A stretch of 9,080 nucleotides of DNA from contig CABSIM010000061.1 in the NCBI GenBank assembly GCA_902477765.1, forward strand, positions 1 to 9,080, in the 5' to 3' direction. The DNA is from an uncultured Clostridiaceae bacterium (GTDB lineage: Bacteria; Bacillota; Clostridia; Lachnospirales; Lachnospiraceae). Position numbers and translations under genes: made by a program. Shown here in pieces: positions 1-7,463 of the stretch (positions are counted from its first letter, which is position 1; every line of letters starts with the position of its first letter). The notes beneath the pieces are model-generated. The model searched no databases. It was given only the letters and a program-made list of their open reading frames with translations, and had not been told where the DNA came from.

Positions 1-142
1 CCATGTGTTAGCCGTGATCATAAATCAATGTGTCCAGGATTCTGGGTACATATCATCCGCCTGCTGGATGAGTCCGGCTTTCTTCTGATCCGTATTCAGA
101 ATTCCTTTGTCTGTGTTTCTGCTTCAGATCCCTGTTGTTCTG
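1..142. other. No supported gene (downstream flank of araD)
   Basis: This stretch lies downstream of the araD stop codon. I see no convincing open frame with a ribosome binding site on either strand, and no intrinsic terminator with a U-tract for araD. The only local structure is a weak 4-bp hairpin (CCAG/CTGG, around 35-46). The araD transcript may continue beyond the left edge. Confidence 0.5.
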
Positions 143-841
143 TCAGTGTTTCTTTTTCTGTCCGTAATATGCATCCGGTCCGTGCTTTCTCATAAAATGC
201 TTGTCCAGCATATAATCCGGGGCCGGTTCCGCCTGCGGATTCAGAAGTTCCGTATAAAAATTCATTCTGGCAATTTCTTCCAGAACCACCGCATTGTGGA
301 CTGCCTCCGCCGGATCTTTTCCCCAGGTAAAGGGGCCGTGATTCCTGCAGAGAACGCCCGGCACATAAACCGGATTTTTCCCCCGGAAGGTTTCCGCAAT
401 CACAAGGCCTGTATGTCTTTCATAGCCGTCCTTCACTTCCTCCTCCGTCAGGTTTCTGGCACAGGGAATCTCCCCGTAGAAATAGTCCGCATGGGTGGTT
501 CCATAACAGGGAAGAGACCGTCCCGCCTGGGCCCAGGCCGTCGCCATGGGAGAATGGGTATGAACAATCCCTCCGATTTCCTCAAAGGCACGGTACAGTT
601 CCAGATGCGTGGCCGTATCGGAAGACGGATTCAGATCCCCCTCTGCCTTTTCTCCGGAAAGGCTCATGACCACCATGTCTTCCGGCCGCATTCTGTCATA
701 ATCCACTCCGCTGGGTTTTATGACAAACAGCCCTGCTTTCCTGTCAATTCCGCTGACATTCCCCCAGGTATAGGTAATGAGTCCCCGCCTGGGAAGCTCC
801 ATGTTGGCTTCATATACCTGTCTCTTCAGTTCTTCCAGCAT
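143..841 (-). CDS. araD: L-ribulose-5-phosphate 4-epimerase (class II aldolase family)
   Basis: The 232-residue product interconverts L-ribulose 5-phosphate and D-xylulose 5-phosphate, linking L-arabinose catabolism to the pentose phosphate pathway in the cytoplasm. It aligns almost end to end with E. coli AraD (231 aa). Visible features are the TWGNVSG phosphate loop (residues 25-31), KPSGVDY (42-48), the zinc-site residues Asp75, His94, His96 (IVHTHS) and His168 (NHGPFTWGK), the catalytic-type Asp119 (HADYFYG) and Tyr226 (AYYGQ). The open frame continues upstream to 1078, but that extension crosses a terminator and a promoter. The ATG at 841 has an AAGGAGG ribosome binding site about 8 nt upstream and starts MLEELKRQV, matching the family N-terminus. 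It is a separate unit from the ilv operon. No araA, araB or regulator is in view. The UlaF/SgbE paralogues share the fold, but the N-terminus and length favour AraD. Confidence 0.95.
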   Translation of the reverse strand: MLEELKRQVYEANMELPRRGLITYTWGNVSGIDRKAGLFVIKPSGVDYDRMRPEDMVVMSLSGEKAEGDLNPSSDTATHLELYRAFEEIGGIVHTHSPMATAWAQAGRSLPCYGTTHADYFYGEIPCARNLTEEEVKDGYERHTGLVIAETFRGKNPVYVPGVLCRNHGPFTWGKDPAEAVHNAVVLEEIARMNFYTELLNPQAEPAPDYMLDKHFMRKHGPDAYYGQKKKH

Positions 842-911
842 ACTCTGCTCCTCCTTTTTCCTGTTCTGTTTTCTGATTTCTTCCGGTTTTCCGTTCTCTG
901 TTTCCGTAATC

Positions 912-946
912 TGTAAAAAGTATAAACCAGACGGGCTTTTTTTACA
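912..946. repeat. 8-bp perfect inverted repeat spanning the araD promoter (candidate operator)
   Basis: On the plus strand TGTAAAAA (912-919) and TTTTTACA (939-946) are perfect inverted copies with centres 27 bp apart. One arm covers the -35 box; the other covers the expected transcription start and touches the -10 box. That placement suits a repressor site, for example for an arabinose-responsive regulator, but the arms are A/T-rich, so chance is possible. No regulator gene is in the window. Confidence 0.4.
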
Positions 947-947
947 A
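919..947 (-). promoter_or_regulatory. Predicted sigma-A promoter of araD
   Basis: Reading the minus strand, a -35 box TTGTAA (947-942) and a -10 box TATACT (924-919) are separated by exactly 17 bp. The start of transcription would fall near 912, giving a purine-rich leader of about 70 nt before the araD ATG. The promoter sits about 45 bp downstream of the ilv-operon terminator, so araD is probably transcribed independently. Confidence 0.75.
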
Positions 948-992
948 TATCCGGAGTCAGGTATCAGGCGGCAGGAGACACTTTCCCTGAAG

Positions 993-1036
993 AAAAAAGC
1001 AGGGCACAGACCGGCAAACACCGGCTGTCCCCTGCT
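993..1036 (-). terminator. Intrinsic terminator of the ilvBNCD-ATPase operon
   Basis: Transcribed from the minus strand, AGCAGGG (1036-1030) pairs perfectly with CCCTGCT (1004-998). The stem continues inside with ACAG/CTGT and CCGG/CCGG, one mismatch and one bulge, closed by a short TGTTTG loop. A run of six Ts follows (998-993). It begins 35 nt past the stop codon of the ATPase gene and so marks the end of the ilv transcript. Confidence 0.92.
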
Positions 1037-1070
1037 CGTTTTATATCGGAATACTTTTCTGCCCCTGCCT

Positions 1071-2393
1071 TTATGCATCCTCTTTCAGGGTCAGAAGGTA
1101 ATTGACAAACTGCTGCGCCGTCCGGCCTGACATGCCGCCGCCCCGCATTTCGAACTTGTTGGCTTCATGGCAGATCTCTTCATCCGTCATGGCATCTTCC
1201 CCGATTCCTGCCCGTCTGGCCAGCTTCACTGCCATTTCGTTGAAGCCTGCCTTTCCCGGCTTCGCATAGAAAATAGTCAGTCCGAAGCGGTTCACCAGAG
1301 ACAGTTTTTCCTCTAGCGTGTCGGACCGGTGAAGATCTTCTCCATGTTCCATATCGTCCCGGTCTTTCATGGTCTCCCGGATCAGATGCCGCCTGTTGGA
1401 TGTGGCGTAAATCAGCACATTGTCCGGTCTTGTCTCCACACCGCCTTCGATCACGGCCTTCAGGAATTTGTATTCAATTTCAAATTCCTCAAAGGACAGA
1501 TCGTCCATGTAGATGATAAACCGGTAATTACGGTTCTTGATCTGGCCGATGACCGCCGAAAGATCCTTGAACTGGTGCTTGTAAATCTCGATCATCCGCA
1601 GCCCCTGAGGATAAAACTCGTTGACCACAGCCTTGATGCTGGTGGACTTTCCGGTACCGCTGTCACCGAACAGAAGGACATTGTTGGCTGCCTTGCCGTT
1701 TACGAAGGCCCTGGTATTCTCCACCAGTCTCTTCTTCTGGACCTCATAACCGATCAGGTCATCCAGAAGAACTGCATCCATGTTGTTGATGGGGAGAAAA
1801 CGGACCGATCCGTCGCCGTTTCCGGCAATCCGGAATGCCTTGTTGAGGCCGAACATGCCGACGCCGAAATCCTTATAAAAGGAAGTAACAGCATGGAAAA
1901 ATTCGTTCTCATCCGCCGCCTGCTCCAGACGACCGCTGAGGTCACGCACCTTCTCACTGACATTCCGGTTGTACATCTGTTCCTTCTTTTCAATGGCTTT
2001 ATAATGGGTCAGCTGCGTAAAACAGTCTGTATCCAGTTCCTGTTCCAGAGTGCTGAAATCATAGTCAAACAGCTTCTTGAACATGCGGAAATCATTTTTC
2101 ACAAAGGAATTGACGGTTCCTTCCTGGGCTCCGGTCTTTTCGCAGACAAGGCTGAATGGATTTTCACTGGTAATCAGCAGAAATGTCAGGTAATTATGCC
2201 AGAGGTTTCTGTCAAAGGCATAATCCGTTCCCAGCGTCAGGAGACGCTTCACCTGTTCAAAGATCCGGCGTCTCAGGACATCTTTTTTTTCCGTCCCGTT
2301 TTCCAGTTTTTCGCAGATATCCGCCAGCTGCCAGAGGATGGAATCCTCCGGCAGCGAGCCGTATACCAGCAGGTTTGACACAATATGATTCAT
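1071..2393 (-). CDS. AAA+ family ATP-binding protein, DUF815 type
   Basis: The 440-residue cytosolic P-loop ATPase is of unknown function. The N-terminal 200 residues are mostly helical with no motif I recognise. The ATPase domain follows: Walker A GDSGTGKST (243-251), Walker B FIIYMDDLSFEE (292-303), a sensor-1-like Asn in YATSNRRH (329-336), and an Arg-finger candidate in LVNRFGL (Arg369). The block around LIRETMKDRDD and the fold order match DUF815/PF05673 ATPases. I see no signal peptide or membrane segment. The frame is open to 2441, but the first 16 codons overlap ilvD. I chose the ATG at 2393 because the protein then starts MNHIVSNLL and because it lies one base after the ilvD stop codon (TAG-T-ATG), with a GGAG at 2401-2398. 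That spacing (4 nt) is short, so translation probably depends on ilvD ribosomes re-initiating. A role in amino acid synthesis is not implied by the family. Confidence 0.88.
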   Translation of the reverse strand: MNHIVSNLLVYGSLPEDSILWQLADICEKLENGTEKKDVLRRRIFEQVKRLLTLGTDYAFDRNLWHNYLTFLLITSENPFSLVCEKTGAQEGTVNSFVKNDFRMFKKLFDYDFSTLEQELDTDCFTQLTHYKAIEKKEQMYNRNVSEKVRDLSGRLEQAADENEFFHAVTSFYKDFGVGMFGLNKAFRIAGNGDGSVRFLPINNMDAVLLDDLIGYEVQKKRLVENTRAFVNGKAANNVLLFGDSGTGKSTSIKAVVNEFYPQGLRMIEIYKHQFKDLSAVIGQIKNRNYRFIIYMDDLSFEEFEIEYKFLKAVIEGGVETRPDNVLIYATSNRRHLIRETMKDRDDMEHGEDLHRSDTLEEKLSLVNRFGLTIFYAKPGKAGFNEMAVKLARRAGIGEDAMTDEEICHEANKFEMRGGGMSGRTAQQFVNYLLTLKEDA

Positions 2394-2394
2394 A

Positions 2395-4041
2395 CTACTC
2401 CACGATCGCTCCCTTGTCCGCCGAGGATACCATTCTGGCATACCGTTTCAGATATCCCGTCAGTTCCTTCGGTTCCTTCAGTTTCATGGTCTTCTTCCGC
2501 TCTTCCATTTCCTCATCGGAAACCAAAAGCTTCAGGCTGTAATTGGGAATGTCAATCTCAATCTTGTCCCCGTCCTTGATATAGGCAATGGGACCGCCTG
2601 CCGCCGCCTCAGGAGAAATATGGCCGATGGCAGCTCCGCAGGACGCGCCGGAGAAGCGGCCGTCGGTAAGAAGCGCCACTGTGGTATCCAGCTTCATGCC
2701 CACGATGGCGGAGGTGGGAGAAAGCATTTCCCGCATGCCCGGGCCGCCGGACGGTCCCTCGTACCGGATCACCACCACGTCTCCCGGCACGATCTTTCCG
2801 CCGTAGATGGCGGCAATGGCCTCTTCTTCCGAATCAAAGCATCTGGCGGTTCCGGTGTTTTTCAGCATTTCCGGCTTCACCGCAGACCGCTTCACAATGG
2901 CTCCGTTGGGCGCCAGATTTCCGAACAGCACTGCCAGGCCGCCGGTTCTGGAATAGGGGTTGTCCATGGGACGGATGACTTCCGGATCCCTGTTGACCGC
3001 TTTTTTCACGGCTTCCGCCACGGTCTTTCCGGTGACAGTCATGCAGTCTCCGTGGAGCATGCCTGCATCCAGAAGTTCCTTCATGACTGCCTGGATTCCT
3101 CCTGCCTTCAGAAGATCCTGCATATGGTGGTGACCTGCAGGTGCCAGATGGCAGAGGTTGGGCGTTCTTTCGCTGATCTCATTGATCATGTGAAGGTCCA
3201 GGGTGATTCCGGCTTCATGGGCAATGGCCAGAAGATGAAGCGCCGAATTGGTGGAGCAGCCCAGGGCCATATCTGTGGTAAGCGCATTCTCAAAGGCTTT
3301 TTCCGTCACAATGTCCCTTGGGCACAGATTCTGCTTCAGGACTTCCATCACCTGCATGCCGGCAGTCTTGGCCAGCCGAATTCTCTCCCCGTAAACAGCC
3401 GGAATGGTACCGTTGCCCGGGAGACCCAGTCCCAGAACTTCCGTCAGGCAGTTCATGGAATTGGCCGTGAACATTCCGGAACAGGAGCCGCAGCCCGGAC
3501 AGCTGCTGCCTTCGATCTCCGCCAGTTCCTCATCATTGATCAGATTTGCTTTTCTGGCTCCCACTGCCTCAAACACCGAGTTCAGGTCCTTCTGATCCAG
3601 AGACAGCATGGGACCGCCGGAAACAAAGACGCAGGGAAGATTGAGACGAAGCGCCGCCATCAGCATTCCCGGAACGATCTTGTCGCAGTTGGGAATAAAC
3701 ACCAGGGCATCAAAGCAATGGCCGGTCACCATGCATTCAATGGTATCGGCAATCAGCTCCCTGGAACTTAAGGAAAACCGCATTCCCTCATGTCCCATGG
3801 CGATTCCGTCGCAGACACCGATGGTATTGAATTCCATTGGAGTGCCGCCGGCAGCCAGAACACCGTCCTTTACGGCACGGGCAATGGTCTGCAGATGGAT
3901 GTGGCCCGGAGCCACCTCGTTAAATGAATTGACAATTCCCACAAACGGCCGTTTCAGCTGTTCATCGCTGTATCCGTCTGCCTTCAACAAAGACCGGTGC
4001 GGAGCATGCTCCACTCCTTTTTTTACCTGATCTGATCTCAT
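2395..4041 (-). CDS. ilvD: Dihydroxy-acid dehydratase
   Basis: This 548-residue Fe-S enzyme dehydrates 2,3-dihydroxy-isovalerate and 2,3-dihydroxy-3-methylvalerate to the 2-keto acids of the valine/leucine and isoleucine pathways. Both family signatures are present: NCDKIVPGMLMAALRL (118-133) and LLTDGRFSGAS (457-467). The cluster-ligand region CPGCGSCSGMFTANSMNC (181-198) resembles the E. coli enzyme, whose oxygen-labile cluster is [4Fe-4S], rather than the plant/mycobacterial [2Fe-2S] type. NTIGVCDGIAMGH (72-84) carries an extra Cys where E. coli has Asp. The length matches the shorter clostridial/archaeal form rather than the roughly 616 aa E. coli protein. The ATG at 4041 follows AGGAGG with a 6-nt gap. 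It is the fourth enzyme gene of the ilv operon, 99 nt after ilvC with a hairpin between them, and its stop is coupled to the following ATPase gene. Confidence 0.97.
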   Translation of the reverse strand: MRSDQVKKGVEHAPHRSLLKADGYSDEQLKRPFVGIVNSFNEVAPGHIHLQTIARAVKDGVLAAGGTPMEFNTIGVCDGIAMGHEGMRFSLSSRELIADTIECMVTGHCFDALVFIPNCDKIVPGMLMAALRLNLPCVFVSGGPMLSLDQKDLNSVFEAVGARKANLINDEELAEIEGSSCPGCGSCSGMFTANSMNCLTEVLGLGLPGNGTIPAVYGERIRLAKTAGMQVMEVLKQNLCPRDIVTEKAFENALTTDMALGCSTNSALHLLAIAHEAGITLDLHMINEISERTPNLCHLAPAGHHHMQDLLKAGGIQAVMKELLDAGMLHGDCMTVTGKTVAEAVKKAVNRDPEVIRPMDNPYSRTGGLAVLFGNLAPNGAIVKRSAVKPEMLKNTGTARCFDSEEEAIAAIYGGKIVPGDVVVIRYEGPSGGPGMREMLSPTSAIVGMKLDTTVALLTDGRFSGASCGAAIGHISPEAAAGGPIAYIKDGDKIEIDIPNYSLKLLVSDEEMEERKKTMKLKEPKELTGYLKRYARMVSSADKGAIVE

Positions 4042-4083
4042 ATCCTGCCTCCTGCTGTTTTTATTTCCTGATCTGATGGATCC

Positions 4084-4114
4084 AAAGCCGCGAAATATGG
4101 CATTCCGCGGCTTT
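4084..4114 (-). other. Intercistronic hairpin between ilvC and ilvD
   Basis: In the transcript AAAGCCGCG (4114-4106) pairs perfectly with CGCGGCTTT (4092-4084). The stem extends inward by GAA/TTT with one G-U pair, leaving a loop of about 7 nt. There is no U-tract after the stem (GGATCC follows), so it is unlikely to be an efficient terminator. It could protect the upstream ilvBNC message, be a processing site, or set the ilvC:ilvD ratio. The last two ideas are inference. Confidence 0.7.
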
Positions 4115-4140
4115 CCGGTATTCTTTTACTGGGATTTTCT

Positions 4141-5154
4141 TTATTTTGCCTCGTCCAGATCCTGGGTCTGCTTCCAGCCCATCTTGGCACGCAGGTCTTT
4201 TCCTGTCTTGGCCACCAGAGTATTGGCTGCAGCTTCTCTCTTGGCATTGAATGTGGTGCGTCCCACCTGGTTTTCAAGGATCCATTTCTTTGCAAAGGTG
4301 CCGTCCTGGATTTCTTTGAGAACCTGCTTCATCTCCTGTTTTACGGCATCATTGATAATTCTGGAACCGGTCTCGTAATCTCCGAATTCAGCGGTGTCGG
4401 AAATGGAATAACGCATTCCCTCGAATCCTGCGTTGAAGATCAGATCCACAATCAGCTTCATCTCATGAACACACTCGAAATATGCGTTTTCCGGCTTGTA
4501 TCCTGCCTCAACCAGAGTATTGAATCCTGCTTCCATCAGGGCAGTCACGCCGCCGCAGAGAACAGCCTGCTCACCAAACAGGTCTGTCTCGGTCTCTTCC
4601 TTGAATGTAGTCTCCAGGATGCCGCCTCTGGCTCCGCCGATTCCTGCGGCATATGCCTTGGCAATTTCCATGGAGTTTCCGGACGGATCCTGGTATACAG
4701 CCACCAGACAGGGAACGCCCTTTCCGGAAACATACTGGGAACGTACGGTGTGGCCCGGTCCCTTGGGAGCGATCATGATGACATTCACGTCAGCCGGCGG
4801 CAGGATCTGTCTGAAATGGATGTTGAAGCCATGAGCAAAGCAGAGCGTCTTGCCCTCGGACAGATAATCCTTGATGTCTTTCTGGTACAGAGCTGCCTGT
4901 TTTTCATCGTTTACCAGAATCATGATGATATCAGATGCTTTTACCGCATCTGCCGTATTCAGTACGGTAAATCCGTCTTCTCTGGCCTTGGCTGCGGATT
5001 TGGAGCCTTCATACAGTCCGACTACCACATCCACACCGGAGTCTCTCAGGTTCAGGGCATGGGCATGGCCCTGGGAACCGTAGCCGATGACGGCCACTTT
5101 CTTTCCGTCCAGAAGTCCAAGATTACAGTCTCTTTCATAGTACATTGTTGCCAT
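4141..5154 (-). CDS. ilvC: Ketol-acid reductoisomerase, class I
   Basis: The 337-residue enzyme converts acetolactate and acetohydroxybutyrate to the dihydroxy acids, using Mg2+ and NAD(P)H. Its length is that of short class I enzymes. The N-terminal Rossmann domain has GYGSQGHAHA (24-33). The alpha-helical C-terminal knot domain follows from about residue 185, with metal ligands Asp191 and Glu195 (ETDLFGEQ) and Glu227 and Glu231 (FECVHE), plus the substrate-side Ser in YSISDTAEFGDY (249-260). The catalytic His108 is in FAHGFN. The cofactor loop after beta-2 reads LYEGSKS (47-53): the usual Arg is replaced by Tyr and an acidic Glu49 is present, which argues against tight binding of the NADPH 2'-phosphate. 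The start at 5154 has an AAAGGAG site about 9 nt upstream; an in-frame ATG three codons later is less likely. It lies 25 nt after ilvN. Confidence 0.97.
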   Translation of the reverse strand: MATMYYERDCNLGLLDGKKVAVIGYGSQGHAHALNLRDSGVDVVVGLYEGSKSAAKAREDGFTVLNTADAVKASDIIMILVNDEKQAALYQKDIKDYLSEGKTLCFAHGFNIHFRQILPPADVNVIMIAPKGPGHTVRSQYVSGKGVPCLVAVYQDPSGNSMEIAKAYAAGIGGARGGILETTFKEETETDLFGEQAVLCGGVTALMEAGFNTLVEAGYKPENAYFECVHEMKLIVDLIFNAGFEGMRYSISDTAEFGDYETGSRIINDAVKQEMKQVLKEIQDGTFAKKWILENQVGRTTFNAKREAAANTLVAKTGKDLRAKMGWKQTQDLDEAK

Positions 5155-5179
5155 AGCTTTTCTCTCCTTTTATTAAAAA

Positions 5180-5695
5180 TTATTTGACACTCAGAGTGTT
5201 CTCTATTCCCAGGCCGATGGCGATGTCGCCTGACCGGCTGAGTTCCAGTATTCCGAAATCCTTCACCTTTTCAATGAAAGATTCTACTTTTTCCTGGCTG
5301 CCTGTAATTTCCGCAGTCAGATGTTCCTCTCCGAAATCCACGACTTTCCCGCTGTATTCATTGATGTACCGCAGCACCTGATGTTTGGAGGAGCCGCGCT
5401 CCGTTCCGGTGAGATGCATCTTGATGAACATGTGCTGGGCAAATGCCGTATCTTTATTCTCAAGCAGGGCCACGGACTTTACGTCAATGAGCTTTTCCAG
5501 CTGACGCACCACCTGTTCCTTCATATATTCATCGCCGGTGGACACAATGGTCATTCTGGAATATTCCGGATTCTCCGTGACTCCTACGGAAAGAGCATCG
5601 ATATTATAGCATCGCTTGGCATACAGACCGGCAATCCGGTTCAGTACGCCGAAACGGTTATTGACAATCAGACCAACTGCAAATCTTTCTTCCAT
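5180..5695 (-). CDS. ilvN: Acetolactate synthase small (regulatory) subunit
   Basis: The 171-residue regulatory partner of IlvB activates the catalytic subunit and mediates valine feedback inhibition. An N-terminal ACT domain covers about residues 3-77 and a second C-terminal regulatory domain covers about 85-160. In the ACT domain Asn13, Gly16 (NNRFGVLNRIAG) and Asn31 (CYNIDALSV) sit where E. coli IlvH has the residues linked to valine binding, so valine sensitivity is expected (inference). The length is normal (about 160-175). The start codon lies 5 nt after the ilvB stop. Its ribosome binding site (GGAT/AAAGG) falls within or just after the last ilvB codons, suggesting coupled, stoichiometric synthesis of the two subunits. 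The E. coli names ilvN and ilvH both apply to this family. Confidence 0.95.
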   Translation of the reverse strand: MEERFAVGLIVNNRFGVLNRIAGLYAKRCYNIDALSVGVTENPEYSRMTIVSTGDEYMKEQVVRQLEKLIDVKSVALLENKDTAFAQHMFIKMHLTGTERGSSKHQVLRYINEYSGKVVDFGEEHLTAEITGSQEKVESFIEKVKDFGILELSRSGDIAIGLGIENTLSVK

Positions 5696-5700
5696 AGCCT

Positions 5701-7362
5701 TTATCCTTTCACAATCATATCTTTTGCGGATCTTCCCGGCGGGATCATCGGCAGGACCTTTTCATCCATGCCGATGTGGCAGTCAATGAGCACCGGACCG
5801 TCTGTCCGGTCTGCCTCATCCAGGGCATCCCGCAGCTCCGACAGGGTTCCTGCCGAAAATCCCATGGCTCCGAAGGCTCTGGCAAGGGCGGAAAAATCTG
5901 TCTTTCTGTCCAGGGTGGTCTGGGAATACCTTCCGTCATAGAAAATGGTCTGCCACTGTCTCACCATTCCCAGAACGTCATTGTTCATTACCAGAATCGT
6001 AAGGGGAAGTCTCTGACTCACAGCCGTGGCCATTTCATTCAGATTCATGCCGAAGCTTCCGTCTCCGGTAAAGAGAACCGTTCTCTTTCTGCCGCAGGCG
6101 ATGCATCCTCCGATGGCCGCCCCCATGCCGAATCCCATGGTGCCGAGGCCGCCGGAAGTCAGCAGGGTCCTGGGCTTTTCAAAGGGGAAATGCTGTACGG
6201 TCCACATCTGATGCTGTCCCACGTCAGTGGCCACGATTGTCCCGTCCTCACAGTGCTTCTTCACTTCCTCGATGATGGCTCTGGGGCTGAACTCGCTTTC
6301 CGGAGGAAGTACGTTGGCGTCTTTATATTCCTCCACCGTCCGGATCCAGTCCGGATGCCTGTGTTCCGGAAGCTTTTTCAGAATTCCCGAAAGAATTTCC
6401 TTCACATCTCCCCAGAGGCTCACATCCGGGCTTACGTTTTTCCCGATCTCGGCCCGGTCGATGTCGATATGTATGGTCATGCACTTTTTGGTATATTCGT
6501 CCACGTCTCCTGTGGCCCGGTCGGAAAATCTGACACCGACGGCGATCAGGAGATCACAGTCCGCCTGCGCCTTGATGGAGGCATACTTTCCATGCATGCC
6601 GCACATGCCAAGGTTCAGCGGGTAGGACGCGGGGATGGCGGTGATTCCCATCATGCTGAGTCCCACAGGTGCGTCCAGCCGTCTGGAAAGTTCCAGAACC
6701 TGATTTTCCGCGCCGGAGGCCAGCACGCCGCCGCCGGCATAGATAAACGGTTTTTCCGCTTTTTCCATCATCTCCAGAACTTTTTCCAGGTCTTCACCGC
6801 CGCACCGGGTCTTCGTCTCCATGGGCGGCACCTCCATGTTCTCATCATATTCCCATTCGTCGATCTGAACGTTTTTGGGAATATCAATCAGCACCGGCCC
6901 CTTTCTTCCTGAATTGGCAATGACAAAGGCCTCCATGATGGTTCTCTGAAGCTCGCTTACATCCCGTACCATGAAATTGTGTTTCACCACCGGCTGGGTG
7001 ACACCCACGATGTCCACTTCCTGAAAGGAGTCCTTGCCCAGATTGCTGACCGCCACATTGCCCGTAACAGCCACCATGGGCACCGAATCCAGATAGGCAT
7101 TGGCAATTCCGGTCACCAGATTGGTGGCTCCCGGACCGCTGGTGGCAAGAACCACACCTGTTTTTCCGCTGGCTCTCGCATAGCCGTCCGCCGCATGGGC
7201 CGCTCCCTGTTCGTGGGCGCTTAAAACATGGCGGATCCTGTCGGAGGCCAGGTAAAGCTCATCATATATATTCAGGACGGATCCGCCCGGATATCCGAAG
7301 ATCACTTCCACTCCCTGGCGGATCAGTTCCTCCACCAGGATTCTTGCGCCGTTCATTTTCAT
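5701..7362 (-). CDS. ilvB: Acetolactate synthase large (catalytic) subunit
   Basis: The 553-residue ThDP-, Mg2+- and FAD-dependent enzyme condenses two pyruvates to acetolactate, or pyruvate with 2-ketobutyrate to acetohydroxybutyrate. In order: the N-terminal PYR domain with catalytic Glu51 (SAHEQGAAHAADGYAR), SGPGATN (75-81) and KDSFQEVD (110-117); the central FAD domain with RFSDR (278-282), the mark of anabolic AHAS rather than catabolic acetolactate synthase; and the C-terminal PP domain with GQHQMW (382-387) and the ThDP/Mg motif GDGSFGMN...NND (433-461). Trp470 in MVRQWQ occupies the position of E. coli AHAS II Trp464, which favours 2-ketobutyrate. The ATG at 7362 has a GGGGA site 8 nt upstream; a second ATG two codons later is possible. 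First enzyme gene of the operon, preceded by the leader peptide and attenuator. Confidence 0.97.
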   Translation of the reverse strand: MKMNGARILVEELIRQGVEVIFGYPGGSVLNIYDELYLASDRIRHVLSAHEQGAAHAADGYARASGKTGVVLATSGPGATNLVTGIANAYLDSVPMVAVTGNVAVSNLGKDSFQEVDIVGVTQPVVKHNFMVRDVSELQRTIMEAFVIANSGRKGPVLIDIPKNVQIDEWEYDENMEVPPMETKTRCGGEDLEKVLEMMEKAEKPFIYAGGGVLASGAENQVLELSRRLDAPVGLSMMGITAIPASYPLNLGMCGMHGKYASIKAQADCDLLIAVGVRFSDRATGDVDEYTKKCMTIHIDIDRAEIGKNVSPDVSLWGDVKEILSGILKKLPEHRHPDWIRTVEEYKDANVLPPESEFSPRAIIEEVKKHCEDGTIVATDVGQHQMWTVQHFPFEKPRTLLTSGGLGTMGFGMGAAIGGCIACGRKRTVLFTGDGSFGMNLNEMATAVSQRLPLTILVMNNDVLGMVRQWQTIFYDGRYSQTTLDRKTDFSALARAFGAMGFSAGTLSELRDALDEADRTDGPVLIDCHIGMDEKVLPMIPPGRSAKDMIVKG

Positions 7363-7425
7363 AATTTCATCCCCTATTCCTGATATTTTGCGGACCCGAC
7401 GGCTGCCGCCTCCGTTTCCCTTTAC

Positions 7426-7463
7426 AAAAGAAAAAGCCCTGCAGCGTTCTGCTGCAAGGCTCT
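7426..7463 (-). terminator. Leader terminator (attenuator 3:4 hairpin) upstream of ilvB
   Basis: In the transcript GCCTTGCAGC (7460-7451) pairs with GCTGCAGGGC (7445-7436): ten base pairs with one U-G, around a 5-nt loop. The stem is followed by TTTTTCTTTT (7435-7426) and can be extended by A-U pairs at its base. It lies about 25 nt after the leader-peptide stop and about 63 nt before the ilvB start, exactly where an attenuator terminator should be. Confidence 0.92.

Noticed and set aside
1..142. Start of a further minus-strand gene (ATG at 21 or the ATGTAC frame near 50)
   Set aside because: The first has no ribosome binding site and only seven codons in view; the second stops after eight codons.
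842..1078. Extending araD upstream to an ATG at 1078 (311 aa)
   Set aside because: The extra 79 codons cross the ilv terminator and the araD promoter and read as low-complexity sequence; the ATG at 841 has a strong ribosome binding site and matches the family N-terminus.
1329..2378. Long plus-strand open frame opposite the ATPase (349 aa)
   Set aside because: Antisense shadow of a clearly real gene; no ribosome binding site and no recognisable domain.
2394..2441. Starting the DUF815 ATPase at 2441 (456 aa)
   Set aside because: The first 16 codons would overlap the ilvD coding end and read MPEWYPRRTRERSWSS, unlike a family N-terminus; the stop/start junction at 2393 is a natural coupling site.
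2620..3771. Long plus-strand open frame opposite ilvD (383 aa)
   Set aside because: Mirror of ilvD codons; Gly/His-rich sequence with no domain, typical of an antisense frame in a moderately GC-rich gene.
5776..6912. Long plus-strand open frame opposite ilvB (378 aa)
   Set aside because: Antisense shadow of ilvB with no family resemblance.
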